Shown here piece after piece: positions 1 to 10,145 of a stretch of 12,500 nt of DNA. Every line of letters starts with the position of its first letter. Position 1 is the stretch's first letter. Under the pieces are notes generated by a model that saw nothing but the letters and a program-made list of their open reading frames with translations, was not told the DNA's origin and ran no database searches. Made by a program: the position numbers and the translations under genes. The DNA lies in NCBI GenBank assembly GCA_963170055.1, contig CAUJGJ010000313.1:1309201-1321700 (forward strand), in the 5' to 3' direction. This DNA comes from Halisarca cf. caerulea. Lineage: Eukaryota > Porifera > Demospongiae > Chondrillida > Halisarcidae.

Positions 1-458
1 ATGGAAACAGGTAGAAATGTAACTGTTGTCTCTTACTCACACTGGTCTTTTTGAAGTGAAGAGCAATAAAGAGCAAAACCTCAAACTGACAGTGGCAAAG
101 GCCTACTCCTATCTACGTATGTCTTCAGAAGGTGCCCTGGGTGCCAGCTACTGCTGTGGCTTTTTTGGCTTAATAGACATATTGTTATCCTAAAAGGCCT
201 TCAAGCATTACCTCTCTCCCTCGCTCCATCCCTGCAACATACTCTAACGTAGTCGAAACCACACTTTCTGCTCCTTTTTACAATTATGACATCATTTTGT
301 TGCGATGGTCATCATATAGAAAGGAGCGGAAAGCTTGGTCTGGGTTACATGAGACTGATTACAACACACATGTAGGCTATGTTATTCACACCTGTGAGTA
401 ACACAGACAATGATTCTTTGTTTAGCTGTGTTTCCTTTTGTCCATGTCTGGTTCACAG

Positions 459-1398
459 GATACCTGAGGATGCTCTTCTTCAGATTAACTTTGAAGAGCT
501 ACCACTTGAGGTCCTACAGGAGGTGGAGGTTCTTCTTTTTGTGTTCCTCGGATCTTTGCTGTCACTCCATGCAGTGAAGTGGCTCATGGAAGTGAGTGTA
601 TATACATGTTCTTTGCTTGTTCCATGAGCTTATAACGTACTCCTGTACGATTGTACACAACCATGTCCATATCTACATAGTACGTACCTACGAACAGTAT
701 TATTGTATTGTTAACAGTAGAACTACGTAGTCCGAGTTCCGACTTATGTATTTGTATTCATACGTATGTACGTATGAATACAGGAGACAGTCTTATCTAT
801 TGTATACGTACATATGTGAAGTCTAGTATATTGTTTGATGTTATATGTAGCTGTGTGGTTTTATGGATGGGGTTTGTCTCTATGCTCCTGCGTTACGTAT
901 GTATGTGCGTATGTAGTAGCTTCATTACCGGTAGAAAATCAGCTTAGAAGGTTTTTGTGGAAGGTTTTGATCAGTGAGTGAGTCATTTGTGCCAGTATTT
1001 ATTTGTATATTGGACTGCATATACAGTCAAATGTGGTTAGTAAGTACGTACGTACGTGCTTACCTAGGATTATGCATGAGAAAACAGAAAGGATAGTGAC
1101 TGTACCTTCTACTGAAATAATATAGCTATGTACTTTTTAGCTGTCCCTTGTATGTACATTTTGTCCCCTTTTTCTCTTGTACATTTGATGTTATAGAGAT
1201 GTTCCTTTCTGTTACAATCTGTGACCTGCTCTTTATGGCTGTTTTATCATCAGGCTGTGATGGTGAGCCTGTTCTGTACTACTCCGGGAAAGTGGTTATG
1301 TGGACTGAGAGTACTGCATTGTGAGAAGTACACCAGAAGTAATTCACATCTGCCATTTGCTGTGAGAGTGGAACCAGGAGGAAATGTACCTCTTAAAT

Positions 1399-1461
<63 letters not shown>

Positions 1462-1495
1462 AAGTGTGTGTACATATATTACGTGTGTGTGTGTG

Positions 1496-1526
<31 letters not shown>

Positions 1527-1880
1527 TTATGATTGTTTATGTGTGTATGTAAGTACGTACGTATGTTTATGCACACGTACTTGGGTTTGTGCATGGATGC
1601 AAGCATGCTTGAGCAGTATCAGTGTCTGTGTCATGTGTGTGTAATAGTGAGTACTTGCTAAACCATTACCCTGTTCTGCTTTCATGTGCACTTCAGGTCC
1701 ATACTGAGGGCTACCATCAAGGCAGCCATTGCCACGTGTACTCCCATTCTCCTCTTGCTCATGTTCACGAGAAGTGGAAGACTGAAATATGATGAGTTGT
1801 CTCGATCAGCTGTGGTCCATGTTACCATCCTTTGCAAGCCTATCTTCAGAAACACGACTCAAAATAACAATAATCATTAA
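459..1880 (+). CDS. FAM8A1: FAM8A1-like RDD-domain membrane protein, 3' exons (5' partial)
   Basis: Three exons read through in one frame: 459-591 (acceptor gttcacag, donor GAA|gtgagt), 1254-1399 (acceptor tatcatcag, donor AAATG|gtgtgt) and 1697-1880 (acceptor cacttcag, stop TAA 1878-1880). Phases match at both junctions; the second restores TGG across the splice. The product runs IPEDALLQINFEELPLEV, a hydrophobic helix, then TTPGKWLCGLRVLHCEK, NVPLKWSILRATIKAA, a Leu-rich membrane segment (TPILLLLMF) and a short YDELSRSAVVHV tail. The (T)PGK-x-L-x-GLRV motif, the V-P/S-x-NV segment, the R-A-x-IK helix and a C-terminus soon after the YD motif are the layout I recall for human FAM8A1, an ER multi-pass protein that helps assemble the Hrd1 ERAD ubiquitin-ligase complex. 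The N-terminus is missing. Positions 1-10, ending ACAG|gtagaa, could be the end of the preceding exon, since its phase fits, but ten bases prove nothing. The role is inferred from the family. Confidence 0.78.
1400..1526. repeat. (GT)n microsatellites inside FAM8A1-like intron 2
   Basis: An almost pure GT/TG dinucleotide run spans 1400-1457, and a second spans 1483-1526, interrupted by one GCG at about 1501. The first tract begins exactly at the 5' splice site used by the FAM8A1-like exon ending at 1399, so the donor GT is the first repeat unit. The rest of the intron to 1696 holds nothing else recognisable. Confidence 0.95.
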
Positions 1881-3072
1881 TTTCATTGCTTTGAAAAGGT
1901 TTTTAACAGTCTTCTATTTAACATTACATAGTAGCTGGTGGCATCTTCCTTGATGCTAGAACAATGTTATTGAATCAATTGATAAATCAGTGATTGTCGT
2001 GTGCAGGGTTGTTTTTCAGGAGTTCTATCTGCATTTCATTCATGGCTATATACGCATGTAGCAGATGTAGTGGTACTAGTTGTAAATCCAGCATTATTTT
2101 GTTATGTCTGTGCAAATTGTCAATGTACGTGGTTTTCTATGTGTATATGGTCTGCAGAAGTTTGGTTATGTAAGTTACATGTACTCATTCCCATTCTCCT
2201 CTTGCTATTATACTTTACAGTCACATGCAGAACTGTGACTGTGTTGTTGGTATTAGAGTTCGGAATTGGCATCAAAACTGAAACCACTCATGTATATGCT
2301 TTTATTTCTACTGCAATAAATAGCATACGTATGTTGTGTGTATGATAGATTGTCCCTGTCTTCAAACCTCTTTAGATACTTCCGGATACTAGTGAAGAAT
2401 TAAAAACAATGTCATGTGTGTATAGTACTAAGCTTCATCCTAGTTAAGTGCCTGTTTGTATACAGACATTGTAATCAACTTTGTTTTATGAGGTGGTTTT
2501 GTTAACTACTTATACAGTGCATGCAGTGAACAAGTCCCTTGCATGGTTCATGTCATCTGAGCCTTCTACATAGTTGTGTTGTGTGTGTAGCTATGTACAT
2601 ATATGGTGAAAAACATCACTGTCATGTTTTGTTTGTTGATACTACTAGAAAAGCTTTAAAGTTTATATTAACCTACTGTATACACACACTCCTCCAGTAT
2701 TTTTGTGTTGGGTGTGCTGTGTCAGCACCATGTACGAGGTGGTCATGCTTCCAAGAATCTGACAATATTGGTAGGTAAGTGATTGCAAGGCCTGCAGTGT
2801 ATGTAGATCATGCACACTAGCTATTCTCCTTCAGTTTCACTCAAACCCGGCCTGCATGAAACCCACCACCATGCCATGCATGTTTGAAAGCATCATGTTG
2901 TAGCATATAGCCTTGAACCCCATGCAATACTGGTTGCAGGATTCGATTTGTATAATATGTTCACACATAAGTACGTATGTACAATTTGATGCTGCATATA
3001 TGTATATGAACTATACTAATTATTACATATAGTAAATGTATGTTTCATGATATACAACATCAGATTCTAGTT
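1881..3072. other. FAM8A1-like 3' UTR, then non-coding sequence
   Basis: No gene is supported here. The open frames at 2001-2345 and 2539-2778 are rich in Cys, Val, Leu and Tyr from TG/TA-rich DNA and lack motifs or convincing splice context. The proximal part should be the 3' UTR of the FAM8A1-like gene. Short GTAC and TGCA palindromes recur. Confidence 0.6.
2315..2320 (+). terminator. Possible polyadenylation signal AATAAA for the FAM8A1-like gene
   Basis: A canonical AATAAA lies about 435 bases after the FAM8A1-like stop codon and is followed within 30 bases by TG-rich sequence (tatgttgtgtgta), as expected for a cleavage-site downstream element. It is the first exact AATAAA I see after the stop. 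No transcript evidence is available. Confidence 0.4.
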
Positions 3073-3583
<511 letters not shown>

Positions 3584-3588
3584 TAGTT

Positions 3589-5473
3589 GATATAATAATA
3601 TATAGTTGCATGGGATGTAATATCCACTATGGATGATTGATTGCATAGCTCCTTTTGCACAGTAAGATATGCATAGTTGCATGTGCAAGCATCCAATTTG
3701 TGGCTCTTTGATCATAATTCTGTACAGTATGCAGTATGTACCTCACAACTGTATAATAATTGCGATCATGGGATATATTATATTATGTTTGTCTGTTATA
3801 TATAACTTGTGTGTTGTCCTCTTGGGCCTCCGTACACTCCTTTGTTTTGTGTTGCATGGAATGTGCTGTGTCAGTCTCTGTAGTTGATCTGCAATGCCGT
3901 GAATTGCATGCCTGCTGTAAGTTGTCCTGCTACGTATCGGGTTATATATATACTAAACGCGCCCCAACAGTTGAGTTTGTATTTAATAAGCGCACACACC
4001 GGACATCTTAATTTTGTCAGGGACGAGATTTGGTGTGACAGATCCTATATAGTTCATACAGTATTACTGCTACAGTATATAGGAGGAAATTTTAACAGGG
4101 TAAAACTTTCATGGAGTTTTTCCCTAATCAATACTTTCTTGGAGGCCCTTTTTACACAATGATGGTGGCAGAGTAGCTTCCTTGTGTGCATGTCATGTAT
4201 AGGAATGAAATGGCTCAAGCTGCAGAAGCTTGCCCCATTCATGATCAGTCACACCTAGATTTGAGGTTATATACCTTGCTTACTAACACGGGACATCAAT
4301 TATAGGCTTTGATCAATAATGCACATTCCACCTGATCATTTCATTAATTGAAGTGCACGTGCAGCCTTAAAAAAGAGATTCTGAAGTTACTGATGTATAT
4401 GGCATGACTGACAAACAGCCCGCAAAATTTCAAGCAGTGCCAAGTATACAATTGAATCCAGTTACAGCGAAGTCTGATTGAATGACATTGTTGTGAATAC
4501 ATGCACACAAATTAAAGAATGGCTGCAGTGGCCCAGTACTACAGGCCAAGTGCATACGTACTATGTGAGCCTGATGCAGCCATTCCATGATGCATGTCTG
4601 AATTTTAAGTCGATCCTGTAAATTTTCATGAATATTAATTGCTATAGAAATTTCCAAATGCATGCTGAGATAATGGAAAATTTCCTGCGATAATATGGTA
4701 TACCCACAATGATATTATGGATTAGGAAATTCAATGATCACGCATGTTAGGTTCGGTATACTGGCATGCTGCCATGCATTAAATTGTATAGTATGTTGTG
4801 GAGCTGTAGATGACATTACATTTCCTCATAGCATGCATAAATGTATTATTGGTAACAATAACAGTTAGTGGGCATGGTGCCGGGGTTTGTATAGTTCTAA
4901 TACTCTTACCCGGCCCCTTCCTCTAGCTGGCAATGGTGCTGGCTGGTGGGGGCTGGGCTGGGCATTAAACTATAAAAGGTATCAAACATCCTGGCTAGTT
5001 CTTTCTGCTTGGTTAGAAAAACAATGCTACATGTCGGCTGGAGGTGCTCTCCGCGATGGAATAGCTTGTAGTTGCAAGCTTAGGTTAGTTACATGACCAA
5101 GTTGTTACAAGTATACCCTCGTGTATACCACTGTGACAGTGACTGTAACAATTTACGCAAATCTCGCTATATATAATCATGATCGCAGTTCTCTTCACTG
5201 ATTCGTTATCCTATATTTGTAAGCCTGATGGCTACCATCACGTGGAGTAGAAAGATAAAGATCTGCAGGAGAAAATGAAGAGGAAGAACTCCACGACCAC
5301 TGAATACGAAGACGCTAGACGGTTTAACCAGGAGATGGGGTAACACTTCGAACAAGGGAGGAACGCGGAGGACGGTCACCGTGGTAGCTAGCTAGTAACT
5401 TGGAACCCCCAACGCAGATTTGCACTGCTGCCACCATGCTGTTTCAAGAGTTTTGTTTTACGAACTGTTGCTC
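3589..5473. other. Non-coding intergenic sequence
   Basis: I see no supported gene. The open frames on either strand (for example 3669-3887, 4054-4242, 4430-4663 and 4887-5096) have no motif, no splice sites arranged around them and low-complexity composition. A short coding-looking frame at 5251-5343 is discussed as a finding. The sequence has many ATGCATG and GTAC motifs. Confidence 0.5.
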
Positions 5474-5481
5474 CTCTCTGG

Positions 5482-5616
5482 CCTTGCCAGTGGAGTAGTT
5501 TTACTCGTGAACCTGTGTCCTAGGCCTAGTACTGTGCCCAACTCTCTTTTTTTGCTTGACCTTGCCAGGGAAGTAATTGTACCCTGTGATCACATGATCA
5601 CACCCCTGTGTCCGAG
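5482..5616. repeat. Imperfect direct repeat, two units about 78-90 bases apart
   Basis: The 9-mer CCTTGCCAG occurs at 5482-5490 and 5560-5568. The 23 bases starting at each copy agree at 19 positions (…AGTA.TT.TAC). CCTGTGTCC followed by AGG also occurs in both units (5512-5520 and 5605-5613). The second unit carries an extra segment with TGATCACATGATCA. This looks like an old tandem duplication of non-coding sequence. Confidence 0.6.
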
Positions 5617-5837
5617 GTTCTCCACTTCTTGTATTCATATCATTATTCTCTTGAGTAATAATAATATTATTATGGTTGAAACACAATTTATACTTTGAGC
5701 TCGTGTGAGGTTTAAGGGTGAAAGCTTAGCATTATTGGCTCTATTGTATATGTCAAACATGGTTACAGCTGCATGCAGCTATAGCCACGTGGCTCGAGGT
5801 TAAGCAAACGGTGTCACTGGAAAAAACATTTCTTAAA

Positions 5838-5957
5838 TTAAGTTGATAATTGCACTAACTATTAGCCAATTTAGTAACTAGCTGTGGTGAGCCACCGAAA
5901 CAACTTAAAAATAGAAATGCACTAAATTTTAGTACATACTGCATCTCAATTTAAGAT
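5838..5957. repeat. Subterminal inverted and direct motifs at the candidate element's left end
   Basis: TTAAGTTG (5838-5845) is repeated in inverted orientation as CAACTTAA (5901-5908), and a partial form AATTTAAG lies at 5949-5956. GCACTAA occurs in direct orientation at 5852-5858 and 5919-5925. Clusters of short subterminal motifs next to the terminus are typical binding sites for CACTA-type accessory proteins. The number of motifs is small, so chance in AT-rich DNA is possible. Confidence 0.4.
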
Positions 5958-6025
5958 GGTAAGTGAATGGAGTTTACAATAAAAAGAAGTAGAAGGAACT
6001 ACTAAATATGAGTGTTGCACCTTAT

Positions 6026-6031
6026 TTTAAT
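6026..6031 (-). terminator. Possible polyadenylation signal ATTAAA for the SAM gene
   Basis: On the minus strand ATTAAA, the commonest AATAAA variant, lies about 330 bases beyond the SAM-gene stop codon and about 210 bases before the element's presumed left end. I found no exact AATAAA on this strand between 6363 and 5815. Weak evidence by itself. Confidence 0.25.
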
Positions 6032-6362
6032 CCACAAGTGCATGCTTGTTGTAAGAAATTATACATTCTTTTTTATAGCACATTCCAAGCTTAATTCCAG
6101 TTCCATTGTGTATTATTTTCATTTGAAGAACCAAAAACACAGACAATAGAATTCCGCAATGTAATACATTATAAAATCATAATCAAAAAGTGAGTACCAG
6201 TAGTATACATATACACAATCTGACTCCACAGTAAAAATGCAGCATAGTGGACTTCAATTACATGCATAATATAATAGAATTAAAATCACAAACTTAAGGA
6301 CTTGGACAGGTATAATTGTGATAACACAAGCATTGTCAACAATGTCCTGATTAGTATGAAAA

Positions 6363-9300
6363 TTACCATGCAAAAAGGGTCACCTGAGTGTCAATGATAT
6401 CTAACAATGTTGCATCACTGTCCACCGACATTGTTTCCTTCCCTGCAACTGCTTCTTGGCAAAGCTTCTTTTGTTGGCATGATATGGCTCGGTATAAGTT
6501 GTTGTATGCTATGCCATGCTTCGTCTTTTCAGACAAATCTAGAAGCTTATCTTGCAGTAGTTCCATGACGTCTCCAACTTCTGGCGAATACTGTAGGTTG
6601 TACTTATGACAAAAGGCTATGAGTACCAACAAAAGGTTGGCCACATTGCAGCCACATGGTAAGTTCAGGATAACTCTCTGGTCGCAAATAAGATGGCAAG
6701 AGCTCATTTCGTCAATTTTCCCCACAACAGCAATGTATGGGTCATTGCCAGGATGACTTCTTTTGCAAGCATCTAATGACTAGAAGAAATTCAATGAATA
6801 TTTTAATAAATGTGCATGACCATGCACTACCTCTATATTAAAAATTGACATTGAGCAACAGTGCAGAGAAAAATCTCACCTCATCCGCGCACAAAATATG
6901 ACTTATTCTAACTTTAGATGTTTGCTTTGAACTCCTTGGTTTCAAGTGGTCAACGATCATCTCAAGGCATTGCATCTCTATAACAGTGCAAGAAGAACCA
7001 CATAAAATCCAATATGCATGTACACCTGACAAAAATAATCACGTGAAGTTTTAAGTCTCTTTACCATTGATTTCTTCAGGCAATTTGTCATTAGAATTCG
7101 AAGTTGCTTCATAAACTGCCACCATTGCTGGCATGAGACTCTCAATCCATATCTCCTGCTTGTGTCTCAAAAGATCGTAAACCATTGATATATCAAAAAA
7201 CTTCTTTTCACATTTGTGAAACAGTTCTTGGATCAACTACACAACAAACACAATGATACTCATTATTAAAACATATGCCATTGGATAATTCATGCATGCA
7301 CTTTTTGAATTATGTACAGATGGAACATAAAACTCACAAAGATTGGGTACTTGAAGCACGGATAGGCAGTCATACTTTCTGCAATTCTAGTCTGACTGCC
7401 TCTTCCTGTACCACATGATTCCATACGACTTTTGTAGGAGAGTGATAAAAGACGAGCAATTTTATCGATATCCCAGTGATTTTGCGGCCTCTTCATTTCC
7501 CTTTGCAATTCAATTATATGGTCAGCAGAAATGTTTTCATCCTCTGTGTCTCCCTCATAAGTAGACCCACTTACAGAGTTGGACTTGGGCTGGTTCTGTC
7601 TGACCATTCCCATGGATTTACGGTCAGAAAATTCATTATTCTGAAACCATTTCTGAATTTGCCGATTCAAACTAGCCTGCATCAAAGAAATTATATACAT
7701 AATGTCTGCATGCATGTTGTTATATAATAATGCATATAAAATAATATTATATATATATTTATACTGTATATAATTAAACGTAGTAATGCACCTATCAATC
7801 CAATGCCCTCCCCCCAATGCGTGCATATAGGTTAGGCAAGGGTGGGGATTCACCTCTCATGGGAAATGATGAAGTCCCCACCCTGGGGCATACTTGAGGA
7901 GGTGAATCCCCTACCAAAGCCCATGGTGTACAATCGGGGATTTACTTGAAATGGACCATAAACACATGCACCTATGTACATGACACAGCGGTCAGGACAA
8001 GTTGAGAAAATATCAAGTCATGAGGTGCAGGCAGAGGAGGTCAGTCACAGCGACGTCACAGTCATGTGACTTGCTAATTTCATATTCATAAGAACTGAAT
8101 TTATTTTGAGTGACTGGTAGTTTTTGCATAGCAGATGCCCGATCTTTCCGTATACAGCTTTGCGAAAATTTGCGACACTTTATATTGAATGTATACAACT
8201 TCTGTGACACAAAGTACACTATGGTGGCTAAATTTCCTTGAAAAGTTGTGAAATGCGCTCAGTAGCAAGTTTTTTCCACCAAATGACACCACAGCATGAC
8301 GAATCAATCGTCAAAAGACAAACTATGGCCTGTTTGTCCCCTTTGACTAGACACCTATGAAGAAACGGTCGAAGCATAAGATTTGCATACTACGGCATCT
8401 TAAAACTTTGCCATCACTGTCGCCATATCAATGGCACTCCAATACTCAAAACTGTTTAAAAGATGAAAGTGCATGTTACTGATGACATCCTCGCATTAGA
8501 CACTGTCTTTTCTGTCGATTTCAGCAAGATAGAAGCACTCTACTGCACCCCTCTTATTCTCGACGAAGACCTGCACTGCAGAGCAAAGAAATGGCATAGA
8601 TACAAAGAGAATCCGGTAATACAATTAAACTAACGCACTCCTACTGATAATAGAATAGAACGAAGGTACTGCTCTTCTACAATTCGGATGTACACCACAC
8701 GCATACGAGCCCACATATTCGTTCTTCCATTTAACAGCGATGGAGTAACACATTCGATGACATCACAGCAATGATGACGTAGATGTGGCCAACCTCCTTT
8801 GAGGTGCAGGAGTGGCTCAGTGCATGGTAGCTAGTGAATACTTTGGAACCAAAGAAGTGTGGATCAAATCCCATGTGCACCCTGCACCCTGGCCATTTGC
8901 TTTGAAAAAATTGCCACTGCTGGGCCATACAATGTGCATGTTTGTGAAGTATTAATTGTGTTGAGTGTTTTGTGGGCTAAAGACGGGCAAGATCCGATAG
9001 GCCAGAATATTGGACAGTCGATTGAAATGACACCCCCTGGTAGGATTCATTGTGAAAATCAATCAGAACACACTTTGCCTTTGTAGCCAATTAACAAGAG
9101 TAGGCCAAAGGAAACAGAACAATGGAAAGATGGAACGATGCAAAGAGAACTCTTGAAATGCAACAAAAGTTCGCTTGGGTATGCAACACATGCAATAGAT
9201 GAATTATTATTATTATATTATTGGAGAGTGAAACCCCATAATGATTCTGTGGCAACATTTGGAGGCAAATCCCCCACCTATCAAAGTGTTGGCAAATCAC

Positions 9301-10145
9301 TGGGTTTTAGACCCAGTGATTTGCCAACACTTTGATAGGTGCATAATGATGATAATAATAATATAATTGTACAAGATACATAGAGCCATACTTCTGGAAT
9401 ACCAGCAACAGCAAGTCCATCGGGGTCACCCAGACTTTTAGGGGACAGATCGTATAGCTTTCTCCCCAGAGCCTTCTTTTCCACAGTGGTGGGTGATTTC
9501 CCAATTTGTTGACAGTGTCCTTTCAGTGCCCGACAAGCTTCTCGTATGAGTTTGTTACGAAGAGTGGCAGTGTAAAACTCATCACACTTCACTGCTTGAG
9601 TTATGTCAGGTGAGAATTTTGGTAGCACAAAAGTACTCAGTGTGGTGTTCTTTTTTTTGGCCTGAGAGGAGTTACTGGTAGATTGAGGTCTCTTCGAATT
9701 CGAGAGAGATTTCTGTGATCCGGTCTGACTGCCATTACTTGCCACAAGATCATTTGGTGATGACGAGTCACCATAAACGGATGAAATGTCTTGATCAGAA
9801 GATTCCAACGTCGACATAGAGTGTTGTCTAAATCTTTGAACTTCCCGATAAAGCCTTGACCCGAGCAGAAACTGATGTTTTTCAGGAAATAATACAGAAA
9901 TGTCTTCCCGGCTCAATGAACAAAAAGCCTCCCCATCAATTTCTCTCTCTATGGTATCAGATAAGTTAGATTATATGGCGCAGAGTTAACTATGATGTTG
10001 AGCGCGATGCAGATAACCATAATAAACCGTTTAAATACTGACCTTCAAGCTCTTTGGCTTCGTCTTTGTCCAAAATTTTCTTTTCAACCAAAAATTCAGA
10101 AAGATCTTTCTTAGTGAAACGATTAAACGCTTTCCCGCTAGCCAT
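6363..10145 (-). CDS. SAM-domain protein of the transposon-associated SAMD3-like type, six exons, 577 aa
   Basis: Six exons on the minus strand join with every phase matched: 10145-10043, 9948-9392, 7676-7338, 7236-7065, 7025-6880 and 6779-6363, with stop TAA at 6365-6363. The total is 1734 nt, or 577 aa. All introns are GT-AG. Residues ~10-76 form a SAM-like domain (DLSEFLVEKK...REIDGEAF..LSREDISVLFP..FLLGSRLYREVQ). A Ser/Gln-rich linker (77-136) follows, ending in a short Lys cluster (KKK). Residues 141-235 (LPKFSPDI, RNKLIREACRAL, LYDLSPKSLGDP, ASLNRQIQKWFQ) follow the pattern I recall from uncharacterised SAM proteins multiplied in fish, cnidarian and sponge genomes. The C-terminal ~125 residues (PYIAVVG...NLPCGCNVANLLLVLIAF...LQYSPEV) are a conserved domain of unknown function. 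The Met at 10145 was chosen because SAM begins just after it; an in-frame ATG at 10244 would lie inside the divergent gene. A role as element accessory or DNA-bound scaffold protein is inferred. Confidence 0.82.
7840..7911. repeat. Hairpin-forming inverted repeat with two competing pairings
   Basis: GGGGATTCACCTC at 7844-7856 is the exact inverse of GAGGTGAATCCCC at 7899-7911. Separately, GGGTGGGGA at 7840-7848 is the exact inverse of TCCCCACCC at 7875-7883. The same left arm can therefore fold with either of two right partners. It is intronic relative to the SAM gene and GC-richer than its surroundings. Confidence 0.8.
8803..8935 (+). mobile_element. tRNA-derived SINE (tRNA-like head)
   Basis: TGGCTCAGTGCATGG at 8813-8827 fits the RNA polymerase III A box, and GGATCAAATCC at 8861-8871 fits the B box (GWTCRANNC core), with tRNA-like spacing of 48 bases. 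Between them CTTTGGAACCAAAG resembles an anticodon arm. GGTGCAG at 8803 can pair at six of seven positions with GTGCACC at 8875. The T stem and D stem are degraded, so this is not a functional tRNA gene. The 3' limit is not defined by a clear tail. Confidence 0.6.
9275..9341. repeat. Perfect palindrome: 31-bp arms with 5-base loop
   Basis: The arm 9275-9305 (starts CACCTATCAAAG, ends CACTGGGT) is the exact reverse complement of 9311-9341, with TTTAG between them. The flanks are also loosely inverted AT-rich runs (ATTATTATTATATTATT on the left, ATAATAATAATATAATT on the right). The arms begin with the same CACCTATCAA found at 7789, so this is probably the terminus, or a folded-back duplicate terminus, of the nested insertion. 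It lies 51 bases downstream of the SAM exon-2 donor, in the intron. Confidence 0.95.

Larger units (their letters stand above)
7787..9343. mobile_element. Probable nested insertion in SAM-gene intron 2, ended by TGCACCTATCAA inverted repeats
   Basis: TGCACCTATCAA starts at 7787 and its exact inverse TTGATAGGTGCA ends at 9343. TAA precedes the left copy (7784-7786) and follows the right copy (9344-9346), a possible 3-bp target duplication in AT-rich DNA. Removing the segment leaves an intron of roughly 155 bases, much nearer to the gene's other introns (39, 94, 100 and 101 bases) than the present 1.7 kb. The interior contains the hairpin at 7840-7911, a SINE and the large palindrome. TGCACCTAT also occurs at 7967, so the region may be several nested small elements rather than one. 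Confidence 0.4.

Noticed and set aside
127..192. Possible extra FAM8A1 exon after cttcag at 127 (GALGASYCCGFFGLIDILL)
   Set aside because: No good donor follows and it does not resemble the family. The segment is better read as intron.
1221..1644. Open frames through the first GT tract on both strands
   Set aside because: They are Cys-Val or Thr-His polymers produced by dinucleotide repeats. Only 1254-1399 is real coding sequence, as an exon.
2001..2345. 114-codon frame after the FAM8A1-like gene
   Set aside because: Skewed Cys/Val/Leu/Tyr composition, no recognisable domain and no splice context; best read as 3' UTR or intergenic sequence.
7476..7727. 83-codon plus-strand frame opposite SAM-gene exon 3
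   Set aside because: It is the antisense shadow of an exon that has matched splice phases and protein-like composition.
8803..8890. Functional tRNA gene
   Set aside because: The A and B boxes are present but the T stem and D stem do not pair properly, so a SINE head is the better reading.
8859..9086. 75-codon plus-strand frame
   Set aside because: It begins inside the SINE B box and runs through repeat sequence; no domain is seen.
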